A program made the position numbers and the translations under genes. The notes below the pieces were generated by a model that searched no databases, was not told the origin of the DNA, and saw nothing but the letters and a program-made list of their open reading frames with translations. From positions 47,326,075-47,390,074 of the forward strand of contig CM059564.1 in NCBI GenBank assembly GCA_030386875.1: a DNA stretch of 64,000 nucleotides. Direction: 5' to 3'. This DNA is from Morinoia aosen (Eukaryota > Arthropoda > Malacostraca > Amphipoda > Talitridae). Shown here one piece after another: positions 47,910 to 57,194 of the stretch. Positions within the stretch are counted from its first letter, which is position 1. The number at the start of each line of letters is the position of its first letter.

Positions 47910-47910
<1 letters not shown>

Positions 47911-47926
47911 CACATACAGAATTACG

Positions 47927-48170
47927 TCAGTAGGTGGGGGCAATTGATAACTTTACGGCACTAATGTCTTTGTTGAGGTTAGGTTTATGAGTGAATATGA
48001 AAAGGGACTCTAGAATTCTTAGGTCATGCTCCCTATTAGCTCGGCATAAAGTTGAAAAATTAATAGTTTTGAATGAATGGTTCGAATTTTCACAGTGATC
48101 CCTAATTGCTGATTGGGGTGGAGTGGTTAGTGCACGACCTGTTCTATGAGATATTCCTGCATGTTGGCTA
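47927..48170 (-). pseudogene. PLE GIY-YIG endonuclease fragment, left arm
   Basis: The frame reads HAGISHRTGRA, then SAIRDHCENSNHSFKTINF, then a conserved Glu in LRILESLFIFTHKPNLN, and ends at a TAA/TGA-type stop at 47927. It matches the C-terminal half of the GIY-YIG nuclease that Penelope-like retroelements carry after the reverse transcriptase. The His of HAG, the RTG turn, the IRDHC zinc-ligand region and the catalytic Glu plus KPxLN tail are all in place. The N-terminal GIY and YIG strands and all of the RT are missing by 5' truncation. Apparent residues before HAG come from the inverted right arm. A non-functional fragment, but with no internal stop. Confidence 0.85.
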
Positions 48171-48333
48171 AAATTCGAACCATTCATTCAAAACTATTAA
48201 TTTTTCAACTTTATGCCGAGCTAATAGAGAGCATGACCTAAGAATTCTAGAGTCCCTTTTCATATTCACTCATAAACCTAACCTCAACAAAGACATTAGT
48301 GCCGTAAAGTTATCAATTGCCCCCACCTACTGA
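48171..48333 (+). pseudogene. PLE GIY-YIG endonuclease fragment, right arm
   Basis: This is the same C-terminal region as the left arm on the other strand, read from AAT at 48172 to TGA at 48331-48333 (54 codons). It lacks the HAG...RTG part because the right copy is truncated further. The frame is intact and ends identically to the left copy, so the two arms are recent relative to each other. Confidence 0.82.
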
Positions 48334-48552
48334 CGTAATTCTGTATGTATGTGTGTGTGTGTGAATGCAAGGTGTGTTTCGTTATTGTTTCTGAATTAGC
48401 GTGTACATGTGTTTTTGTGTGAATTAGGAGTATGCTATTGTTTGAGTATGAATGAAAAAATTAGGTTTTTTAGTCATTTAAAGAATTATGTGGAATTATA
48501 TGATTTTTGTGCTTAGAATAGACAATTTATTTTTTTTTTCTCTCCTGTTCTC

Positions 48553-48588
48553 GCACTGATGATGGAATTATAATTTCGAAAAGCTTGC
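48553..48588 (+). ncRNA. Hammerhead ribozyme motif, decayed, right arm of insertion 1
   Basis: GCA, CTGATGA, T, helix II GGAATTATAATTTC (one G-T wobble), GAA, then AAGC in place of ACGT, T, TGC. The catalytic core before helix III is intact, but the ACGT palindrome is mutated, so this copy is probably impaired or inactive. Confidence 0.6.
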
Positions 48589-48659
48589 AATAAATGTAAT
48601 GTTCGTTTTTACTCTGGTTCTTCTTTTTATTCTAGAACTAATATTGTATCGCATCAAGT

Positions 48660-49930
48660 TTTTTGCCCATATTTGATAACATCCCACCATGAACACTCGA
48701 GAAGTATCGTGAAGAAAAATCTTGATGGACGTTATAAAAATCTTACTAATCTAAAACCCATTTCCATTCTTGAGAGCAAACCCCAGCCCAATTCAATCAT
48801 TGATACGCACAATCTAGAAATCTTTTGAACTCTTCGTGAGTTCCAGGCAGAAAAAATTAACTTCATTCCTTCAATGTACAGAAACTCTCGGCACATTTCC
48901 TTGTTCTTCGTTTCGAGCAGTTTTTTTGCTCATGGAGTTCTCTTTCGAGCCTCATCACCCTTCCTTTGGTGAACATTTATGTCCAAGTTAACTTCTTCGG
49001 AGATTATCGTGAATCCAAAGGATGGGCCCTTACCCATCAATATTCGCTAGTACTTTTTAATTCAAAGTAATATAAAATAATCATTCGAAATACCAAAAAA
49101 AGTATATCGAATGTAGTGACCTCAGCGGCGTAGATAATTTTTATTAATTAATTGCAATAATCGCCTTGGGTTGTTCATATCGGTATCACATCAGATGCTC
49201 GAAGTTTGTTCACTTCGAGCATCTTGCAAACAATTCGAGCAAACAAGTATTATATCACCTTTAATTGTGGTAAAATCATTTGATTTACCTTCAAAGCGAA
49301 CTTCAAACATATGCACCAGTAAATTTGTCGGTGCTTTGCAATAATAATTTAGAGTTGCAGTTGAACAGGCCTTAAGCAACAATTAAATGTAAAAATTGAT
49401 CAGTTATAAATAGTAATCCATTTATGGTGGACCAAAAACTGCTCAGTTTTAAAAATAAAGCAAAATAAACTAAAATAAATTAAAAGAAAAACCATAAGCT
49501 GTTTAGTTTGTAAAATAGAGTAAAGAGCCAAAGTAAATTCCAAAAGCTGTCCAGTTTAGTTCGTACTATTATAGTATGAGTAATTAGTTTAAATATTTTT
49601 TGAAAATTAGTACGGATATTGCAGCGCATGACTAATAGTACAGGTTAATTCATTGAACTATTTTGGATAATTTTATTATGTGTTTTGATTAATTGATGAG
49701 CACTGTCAAAATAACAAAGAAAATGAAAAATAGGGTTTCACAACAGGTCATATCAACAAGAGTCCCCACCAATCGATCACATGTCACACAACTCATATTT
49801 CACAAAGTGAGTCGATGATGATCGCGTGAACCGGAGCTCATGTTCAAAAACAATGTCGCCAACTTAGATAGGTAAAACTCGCAGCTTTTGCAATTGGAAG
49901 ACAAGTTTTGGTCGCTACGTAGCAGCTCCC
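48660..49930. other. Intergenic stretch with nothing recognised
   Basis: AT-rich. A dyad GATGCTCGAAG...CTTCGAGCATC at 49194-49223 forms a perfect short hairpin (11-bp arms) but has no context that names it. Confidence 0.4.
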
Positions 49931-49940
49931 AGGGGCGCCC

Positions 49941-50078
49941 CTAACGAGGCAACTTGGCGGGCCGACTGGCGCAGGAGTTACAAGTTTTGTAGTCGCAGAG
50001 GCAGAAGATGACGTCGTTTCTGCGCTGCCCATCACTGATGGTTCTGCATCGCCTCCAGTTCACAGCCCCACGGGAGAC
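49941..50078 (-). CDS. Candidate last exon of a Ly6/uPAR-type cysteine-rich protein
   Basis: On the minus strand a pyrimidine tract CAATTTTTTTTCTGAGCTACAG ends in a good 3' splice acceptor at 50080-50079. From there one frame is open for 45 codons to a TAG at 49943-49941. It is Cys-rich and contains CRTISDGQRRNDVIFCLCDY followed by KTCN. The end C-x-C-x4-C-N is the classical C-terminal signature of Ly6/uPAR three-finger domains; insect members act as GPI-anchored or secreted proteins in signalling and junctions. GC is about 57 percent against AT-rich flanks, as expected of an exon. There is no hydrophobic GPI tail before the stop, and upstream exons (signal peptide, first Cys pairs) were not found. 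A pseudogene or alternative exon is possible. Confidence 0.42.
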   Translation of the reverse strand, partial: VSRGAVNWRRCRTISDGQRRNDVIFCLCDYKTCNSCASRPAKLPR

Positions 50079-50089
50079 CTGTAGCTCAG

Positions 50090-51975
50090 AAAAAAAATTG
50101 AGATTCGCTGAAAAATTAAAAGGATAGAAGTGAAAGAGTGCGTTGTTAATTGCGAGTTGGATCTTATCGAGTTCAGAATGTCTAAAGTTTAATTTAAAGA
50201 AAACATTTTACGTAAAGTAAGAGGAACGGGAATCCGCTGCCATATTAGGTAATGACGTTTAAAATGAACGAGTGAAAGATTTATAAGTACAGAGGCTTGA
50301 ATATTAACCCTCTTAATAGAAAAAATAATTTTTATGTAAAATAAGAAGATTCACTTTTGTACCAGCCAGATATGAAGTAAAAAGTACTGTAATTGCCTTT
50401 TTGCAACCCTCGTTCTATATACATCAATTTCTACAAGAGTTACACATGTATGAATACGAATAAAATTATTTCAAATTATCGTTTAAATTAGCTCCGCTAT
50501 TTCTCGTGATTTGCTGGCTTCTACTTTGTGTTACAAGCTTGCAATTTGCTATAGTTTATTCATATATCAACTTAGTAAAGAAAATTTGTGAAGAAATTTT
50601 ACTGTTCCTTGAAATGCATCAGCAAAATTTTTCTTGTAGATATTTCCTCAGTTATCCCATTATCTCTTGTATCAAAGTGTGAATCTTTTGCCAGTACAGA
50701 TTCTTGAAAGAAGTTAGGCTTGCAAATTGGCTAAGTACAATCACATATCCAAACATCACAATCCTGCAGCCCCATCGCAACAACTCATTCTGCCAATCTG
50801 CTACAACTTCCAGATCCATTTACTTCTACCATTATCACTAACCTCGTTATTTTAAACAATCCTGCTGAGACTATCAACTCTTCTACACTGATCATGTAGC
50901 TCATTTCCATTTGAGTCGACCCAGAAGAGAAGAGCGCGAAATTGAGTTAACAAATCCTTTGACTTTGGAATACTTATTTAATTTTAAATGCACGAGTTTA
51001 ACCTCATATAGACCCTAGCGAAGAAAATAACAAATATAAAAACATTTTGCCTCGTCGTGTATTCCCTTTTTTTGCCTCCTATTGCAATTTCCCTAGATTT
51101 GTTTGAACCGAAATTCCATAGAATTTTACGCAACTTCGCAGGGAGTTTCTACCCCGATTTCGCGTTCCTCTGCGGTTTTGATATTCGAGCAATTTGTTTT
51201 TTTTAGCGAACCTTCCGTATTTACAGGGCCAAGTATTTGGTAAAGGCCTTGGGGCATGCGTGTGACAGCGACCACACTTTTATGGTCGGCTAAAGAGAGA
51301 CATGATGCCGATCTTCAAACAAGGCGAGAATATTCCCGTAGATTTCATGGCCGACGTGAACGATACCGGCTGTCGTAAGGCAGACTCAAGGTCGGCATAA
51401 CATCCTCGTAACTCTCTCCTTAAGCCTCCACTCAGAACCCCCTTAATGGACGAATCCTTTTTTATAACCATCATTCCTTTAAAGAAAGTTCTTTGAAAAT
51501 AAGAGCTTCATGACACCATAATGGCTAACTCCTTTTTTTGCAACCATCTATCCTCTAGAAAGAAAGTTATTTGAAAACAGCAGTGTCATGAATTATAGTC
51601 AAGTTCCTTTAACGACTCTTGCAAAATGTTAAAAACTCTTAATAAACAGCTCGTTTCGTTTAACTTTCTATGATATAAATGCTACATTTAGGAAAATTAA
51701 TTTTAAATGCTCGTAAAACTTTCTGGTTTGTGAGTGTAGAGCTTTAAAATATACCTAAAACATTTCCCGATAGATATTTTCAAAATGCAACAAAGATCAT
51801 TTTGGAAACACTTATTTATGGGAAATGTTCTCCGCTTCTTTCGTGGGTAAAAAATGCTCTCTATTGAACAAAAAATGACGCAAATTTAGACTTGAGTTGC
51901 AGTTCGAACAATTGCTTGTGAGCTAACCTAAGAAAATGTTGAAAAAATAAAAAATTCAAATTCTCAAACCCCATT
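50090..51975. other. Intergenic or intronic stretch
   Basis: AT-rich, with a GC-richer patch at 51240-51460 that has a 64-codon minus frame without signature. If the Ly6-like exon is real, this would lie in its upstream intron. Confidence 0.35.
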
Positions 51976-51980
51976 TATTT

Positions 51981-52058
51981 CTCAGTAAAGTGTGTACTCA
52001 GTAAAGTGTGTACTCAGTAAAGTGTGTACTCAGTAAAGTGTGTACTCAGTAAAGTGTA
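51981..52058. repeat. 16-bp minisatellite, about 5 copies
   Basis: Near-perfect iteration of CTCAGTAAAGTGTGTA. Copies are almost identical, so the array is young or length-unstable. Confidence 0.93.
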
Positions 52059-52069
52059 AGTGTGTAATA

Positions 52070-53740
52070 ATTCTTTAAAGAGATCTTTAATAATTCCCCT
52101 AATTTCTTTCAGTTCACAAAATGTTACTCAGACGTCTTGTGAACTGTATTGTTAACGAAGTTCTAAGCTGCCATCCTTCGTAACTTAACGCTTCAACAGG
52201 TCTCCCATTGACTTAGCTGTTCTTTTATGTACTTCAAAATACCTTAAAAAAAATGCTAATGAAATTTCTTGAGGTTATCATGAGAAATGAGCCTAACGTA
52301 AAACGACACAAGCTCACTTGAAATGTGTTACGAAATAATGCATTAAATACGAAGTGCAATAGACTAGCCTCAGAAACTTTCAAAATGTTTCATAAAATAC
52401 AATCAAGCAATAACTTTAGTCAACAGTTTTTTGTGTTTATTTAGAGTGAACGAAGGTTAGCACATCTTTCTGCTAATTGCAAAGCTCCAAGTCTTAGTTT
52501 TTTCAACCAGCTTACCACCCTCCGATTTCCTGACATCCTCTCCTATTTTATAGAAAAAAGTTTTACATTTAAACACAAGAGCAGTGCATTGCACGAAAAC
52601 TAATATTTTACTTTAGTAAATATATTGTTCAATGTACAAACAAAACTCTTTCCCGTGATAAAAGCTAAGTAAGCTGTTTGAAAATGCACATTTGATACAG
52701 CATTAATCGGAGACCAAATGATGCTCAAGCGCACTGGAGTCCGTGCAGTTAAATAAAGAACAATGTTTATTAAACGTTTAATAGAAAGCATGAAAAGTTC
52801 CTCATACCGGCAAAGTATGTTTTTCCCTTGTGACTTATGATTTATCAGTCACTTTCATCGACGACAACTTTATTGACAAATTTATTTCAATTAACTAATA
52901 AAACATAAGGCCAAAAATCGTTGCCTATGACAGCCATTTCTTTTCCTTGCTCGTAATACATGTGAGGATTGTTCATATCTGCCGCTAAATTAAACTTTTA
53001 GTTCTGTTACTTCTGCAACTCTTGGACCAGATTCACCATAAAAATAGCTTAATTTTTCAACATATGTTCGAGTGCCAACATGCCTTTAACGAATAAGACT
53101 CGATGAATTACTTGAAAGCTTCTGATGAAATTATTTACTTCTCGCAAGAATTATTAAATATCAAGTAAATAATCAGCGCCACGTACCATAAATAACGGCG
53201 CTTTTTACATCAATATCACATGTAATCATGTAGCTATTACCCTGCAAATTACACGAGAGTGAGACGTTAAGGTGTAACCTTATACTTCTGCCCAGAGCCG
53301 GGAAAGAAAGGCACCAAAGAGCAGCACTTGATTTAACTTTATGAGAAGAAGTTAGTATGGCTGGAGACTAGAGACTGCCTGTGGCGCAAACTTCTTTATT
53401 AACATTACGTTATCAGCACAGACATAAATGGAGCATCGCATCTATTGAGAGTGAAAAAAAAGGTTTTTCTCTGGTAGTGAGTAGCGTCCAACGCTCGGGT
53501 GTCTCTATTGAACTCATACTTTGAAAGAAAGAATTGTCATCGAAGAAATGAATCTGTTATTGGATAGTCGAGATCAGTAGGATTTTCTAGACGTCTGTTG
53601 AGTTTTTAACCACACGACTTTTATTTTTACGGCAGAAACATTAGAAGGTTTAATGCACGGATGAATAAATGGATGATGTTTTGGAATCTAAACTTCGCTT
53701 ACACGTTTGGAAATTACGTCCCGGAATTTCACCCCAAAAG
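52070..53740. other. Intergenic stretch with nothing recognised
   Basis: AT-rich, stop-dense, no elements seen. Confidence 0.4.
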
Positions 53741-53744
53741 TTCG

Positions 53745-54031
53745 TTAGGCAAATACTTCCTCAAATATTCAAAATATTCCTAAAATATTCAACATTCGTT
53801 GGGCAAATACTTCCTCAAATATTCATATATTCAAAATTCGATAAGCAAATACATAATCAAACATTCAAAATATTCCTCAAATATTCCTATAATATCCTCA
53901 AATGTTCAAGAATTGAAAATTCGTTAGGCAATTACTTCCTCAAACATTCAAAATATTCCTCAAATATTCCTATAATATCCGCAAATATTCAAACATTCAA
54001 AATTCTTTAGGCAATTACTTCCTCAAATATT
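53745..54031. repeat. Degenerate minisatellite of TTCCTCAAATATTCAAAATA type
   Basis: Blocks CGTTAGGCAAATACTTCCTC, AAATATTCAAAATATTCCTC and CTATAATATCC recur irregularly with overall periods of roughly 55-100 bp. The 113-codon plus frame starting at 53669 runs along it and consists mostly of repeated FVxQILPQIFKIFLKYS-like residues, so it is not called as a gene. Confidence 0.8.
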
Positions 54032-54368
54032 CAACGTCAGAGAACCAAGTAACAAACAGCAGCCCGGAAGGCAGCGCACGCCTCACGCGGATTTAGACAC
54101 GACCAGAACGCAATTTTGTGTCGCTACGGACTTGTGGTACGACGGTCCCATTTTTGGGACTCATGCGTTCGAAGTAAGACTCATGATCTCTTACGTACGC
54201 TGTGATAAACTCACCGTGGTATTTTATACCTATAATGATGTGCCGGTGCTCTGTGAGAGGGGTACACTCACAGAGACAGAAAAGTTTATTAGTTTTGAGG
54301 TTCCTGAGGCGATGAAATTCGATATCGTCGCAGCATTTTCATTAATGTATTCAAATGATACTCTGTAA
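54030..54368 (+). CDS. Coding-like terminal frame followed by AATAAA, function unknown
   Basis: A plus frame is open from before 54030 to a TAA at 54366-54368, with an AATAAA polyadenylation-type signal 10 bases later (54378-54383). The last 80 codons look protein-like: DKLTVVFYTYNDVPVLCERG, then KFISFEVPEAMKFDIVAAFS, with alternating hydrophobic residues suggesting beta strands. There is no ATG near the 5' end of the good part. An internal ATG lies at 54181-54183, and the frame emerges directly from the minisatellite. It might be a last exon, or a remnant of a gene whose 5' part was lost. No family is recognised and no acceptor is clear. Confidence 0.3.
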   Translation, partial: FNVREPSNKQQPGRQRTPHADLDTTRTQFCVATDLWYDGPIFGTHAFEVRLMISYVRCDKLTVVFYTYNDVPVLCERGTLTETEKFISFEVPEAMKFDIVAAFSLMYSNDTL

Positions 54369-54731
54369 GAGAAAAATAATAAATAGTCTGCTCTATATTT
54401 AACCAAAATTCTGATGTCATCTCTTGCATCTAGAATGTTTTGCTATCATTGCAGCTGAAAGCCGAGACACAAGGGCTTAAAACTTTGAAGTAAAAAACAG
54501 AAAGCGCGAATAGAATACTTTACAACACGCAGAATAATTTTGTGATGGATACATTGCGTTTTGTTTTACTGGAACGTTCTTTACGACATACGATAATTTA
54601 GGCTCGGCAACACAAACAGACAAACATCCAAACAAGCGTCGGCATCTAAGGATGCTTCATTTCCAATCTAGCCTGACACATATCACCTTGTACTTTGGTT
54701 CTTCAAATGCCTTATAAGTAACACCAAAACG

Positions 54732-54932
54732 CCATGACGCTTTCTCCCGGTCAAGACTGGTTCCCCAGGTGTCATTCAGACCCCTGGGTAGAGTGGGGTA
54801 CTGTGCATTGAATTTTTCCCTTATACCCAAAGGAGAGAATCACCACCCAGAACCGGGATTCGAACCCTCGATGCCTTCATGGAAGGGTAGGTTCTTAAAC
54901 CACACTGCTATGACGAGCACAACAATTTTATT
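54732..54932 (-). mobile_element. tRNA-derived SINE, about 200 bp
   Basis: On the minus strand a pol III A box TAGCAGTGTGGTTTAAGA (54910-54893) is followed 26 bases later by a perfect B box GGTTCGAATCC (54866-54856). Acceptor-stem pairing of a real tRNA is absent, and a non-tRNA body of about 110 bp follows. Direct repeats TAACACCAAAACG (54719-54731) and TAACACAACAACG (54933-54945), 11 of 13 identical, look like the target-site duplication. The element would be moved in trans by a LINE. The open frames across it are artefacts. Confidence 0.75.
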
Positions 54933-54949
54933 TAACACAACAACGTTAT

Positions 54950-55605
54950 CTACGGGTAGATGAACTCTTGGGACTTTCTTTCTAAACCTGTGTATAGTCT
55001 TGTAGAATGTAACCGAACTTGAAGGATGGGGAAGCTGATGCACTGCTGGGTGGGGAAAGTTTAAGTTAGTCGGAGGGCTTCTGAGAGTAAGAAACCCAGA
55101 AACCGAAAATGTTGAAATTCAGAAGCCGGGAGAAGCCCTGCTAATTTCAAAATGGAATGTGTGTAATTCAAGTTCTGTAAGAAGGCATGGATAGAAAAGG
55201 CAGTGCACAGAGAGCACGGGAAAGATATTAGGGGACTTTCCCTCAGTTGTTTAAATGGGTAGTCTAAGTACTTCTGTAACATGACCGTTAAACGAACTAG
55301 TAGCTACTATTGCTAGAGTTTGAAGTCAGTGAAACTACCTACCACAACAGTCGTAATTTTAAACCAGCGTCCAAAGCTATAGAATCCACATGGTACCGAA
55401 AAATATTTGAATGCATGCAGTCATTGCATCTCGTGTTGTTTCATTTTCCTAACTTTGTCTTTTCGCTTCCATAACTTTAAAAATTTTTCGTACCGGACTC
55501 AGATAGTCTGGGACTTGTTTGAAATAATAAGGCCACGGAAGACATTTCCAAATCCTTTGACAACCGTTGCAAGGAGTTCGAGCAGCTCTCCATAGCTGCT
55601 GACAT
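54950..55605. other. Intergenic stretch with nothing recognised
   Basis: Mixed composition; frames of 62-77 codons with no signature. Confidence 0.35.
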
Positions 55606-55695
55606 TATTGCGAGTTTATGAATATTAGGAATATCTTTTCTGCTAAGCAGTTTAACTATAAAGGTTATTGCATAGAAGAACTTTAAAATCATTTT

Positions 55696-55733
55696 AATGA
55701 AACGTTTCAAGCCTCAGCTCATCATCAGTCATT
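55696..55733 (-). ncRNA. Hammerhead ribozyme motif, PLE type, left arm of insertion 2
   Basis: Minus strand: helix I AATGA, CTGATGA, extra T, helix II GAGC-TGAG-GCTT (one wobble), GAA, ACGT, T at the cleavage site, then TCATT pairing 5 bp with AATGA. Complete hammerhead core with minimal palindromic helix III. Confidence 0.78.
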
Positions 55734-55983
55734 TCTGAAAGTACAAGATATACAGTATTGAATAAAAGCACGACAAAATCATAAAATTGCTCATTCTTCA
55801 TGCAATCAGATAAAAAAGACATGACATTAAAACTGAATAAATCTAAATATCAAAACTTCACTGACTAGAATCGTAAATGTGAGTTAAAACGGAAAATAAG
55901 AATACAAGTGTACAACTAAAATGCGGAAGGGTCATAAGGTCAGCTTAGTAGCTCAAATAAAATCTAACCAAGAAGAGAGACAG

Positions 55984-56010
55984 AGGGGGGAGGGGGGGGG
56001 GGGGGGGGTG
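55984..56010. repeat. G homopolymer tract
   Basis: A run of about 20 G with two or three interruptions, in the left PLE arm. The right arm has a shorter C-rich counterpart at about 56893-56905. The tract is a G-quadruplex candidate, and its length may be unreliable in assembly. Confidence 0.9.
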
Positions 56011-56103
56011 GGGAATGAGTAATAGAGAAAGTGAGAGAGAGAAAGAGAAGACAGAATATGAAGGGGAAAAAAAAATATATATATGTACATTGAATATTGC
56101 TCA

Positions 56104-56454
56104 CTAAGAACCTATAATTTTTAACGGATAAGCACTCTGCATATCATTCAGTGCCGGTTTCAATCTGTGTATATAGAGAGATTCTAGCACGCGCAGTTCA
56201 CAAGAATTCGAAGCGTAGTCTAAAATTTTAAATCGCTCTTTACTGATAATTTGTTCGCATTGACCCATACAGTGCTGCCTTATGTTGGAATGTGAAGGTG
56301 CCCCTAACGGACGTCCAGTGCGATGACTCCTTCCGGCATGCTCAGCGACTCTCATAAATAGTGCTCGGTGGGTTGATCCCACATACCGCGATGCGCAATG
56401 CGCACAACTAAATTCATAAATGAGAGATGATCGCAAGCCCTTGACGATGATCAT
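56104..56454 (-). pseudogene. PLE GIY-YIG endonuclease fragment, left arm
   Basis: A 116-codon frame carries the whole GIY-YIG nuclease core. SSLIYEFSCAHCASRYVGST gives the GIY (LIY) and YIG (YVG) strands with the Cys-x2-Cys insert typical of Penelope-like elements. Then come the conserved Arg and His in MRVAEHAG, the SHRTGRPLG turn, the SNIRQHC ligand region, and the catalytic Glu in RVLESLYIHRLKPALND. Penelope-like nucleases nick target DNA during integration, after an N-terminal reverse transcriptase. Here all RT sequence is missing, so the protein could not support transposition. No internal stop. The reading frame closes at AYPLKIIGS-stop. Confidence 0.9.
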
Positions 56455-56472
56455 AATTCATAAATGAGAAAT

Positions 56473-56801
56473 GATCATCTCTCATTTATGAATTTAGTTG
56501 TGCGCATTGCGCATCGCGGTATGTGGGATCAACCCACCGAGCACTATTTATGAGAGTCGCTGAGCATGCCGGAAGGAGTCATCGCACTGGACGTCCGTTA
56601 GGGGCACCTTCACATTCCAACATAAGGCAGCACTGTATGGGTCAATGAGAACACATTATCAGTAAAGAGCGATTTAAAATTTTAGACTACGCTTCGAATT
56701 CTTGTGAACTGCGCGTGCTAGAATCTCTCTATATACACAGATTGAAACCGGCACTGAATGATATGCAGAGTGCTTATCCTTTAAAAATTATAGGTTCTTA
56801 G
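56473..56801 (+). pseudogene. PLE GIY-YIG endonuclease fragment, right arm, with nonsense codon
   Basis: This is the inverted twin of the left fragment on the plus strand, beginning at SSLIYEF and ending at the same stop (TAG 56799-56801). It is nearly identical, but the Cys codon TGC after the MGQ motif has become TGA (56645-56647), and a nearby Gln is changed to His. The break explains why no long open frame appears on this arm and shows that it is evolving as dead sequence. Confidence 0.88.
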
Positions 56802-57156
56802 TGAGCAATATCCAATGTACATATATATATATATTTTCCCCCTTTATATTCTTTCTTCTCTTTCTCTCTCTCACTTTCTCTCTTACTCATTTCCCCCCCT
56901 CCCCCTCTGTCTCTCTTCTTGGTTAGATTTTATTTGAGCTACTAAGCTGACCTTATGACCCTTCCGCATTTTAGTCGTACTCTTGTATTCTTATTTTCCG
57001 TTTTAACTCACATTTACGATTCTAGTCAGTGAAGTTTTGATATTTAGATTTATTCAGTTTTTATGTCATGTCTTTTTTATCTGATTGCATGAAGAATGAG
57101 CAATTTTATGATTTTGTCGTGTTTTTATTCAATACTGTATATCTTGTACTTTCAGA

Positions 57157-57194
57157 AATGACTGATGATAAGCTGAGGCTTGAAACGTTTCATT
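57157..57194 (+). ncRNA. Hammerhead ribozyme motif, PLE type, right arm of insertion 2
   Basis: AATGA, CTGATGA, T, helix II AAGC-TGAG-GCTT (fully Watson-Crick), GAA, ACGT, T, TCATT. The single difference from the left copy (GAGC to AAGC) turns a wobble into a Watson-Crick pair, so the fold is kept in both. Confidence 0.8.

Larger units (their letters stand above)
47558..48649. mobile_element. Penelope-like element insertion 1: two outward-facing 3' halves in an inverted pair
   Basis: Arms 47609-48090 and 48171-48634 are inverted copies about 470-480 bp long. Each contains, from centre to edge, the end of a GIY-YIG endonuclease reading frame, a CA/TG microsatellite zone, a hammerhead motif and the tail CGTTTTTACTCTGNTTCTTC. 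The central 80 bp (48091-48170) and an outer 34 bp (47575-47608) belong only to the left copy. TAGAACTAATATT(A/G)TAT at 47558-47574 and 48633-48649 is a 17-bp target-site duplication with one mismatch. The pair therefore integrated as one event. The reverse transcriptase part is absent. Confidence 0.85.

Noticed and set aside
54719-54737. Similarity of ACCAAAACGCCATGACG at the SINE end to ACCAAAACRCCATGTCG in the hAT MITE
   Set aside because: Too short to show common origin. Probably coincidence, or insertion next to a MITE remnant, which cannot be decided here.
54840-54925. Functional tRNA gene on the minus strand
   Set aside because: A and B boxes are present but the acceptor stem does not pair, and a SINE body and flanking duplications follow.
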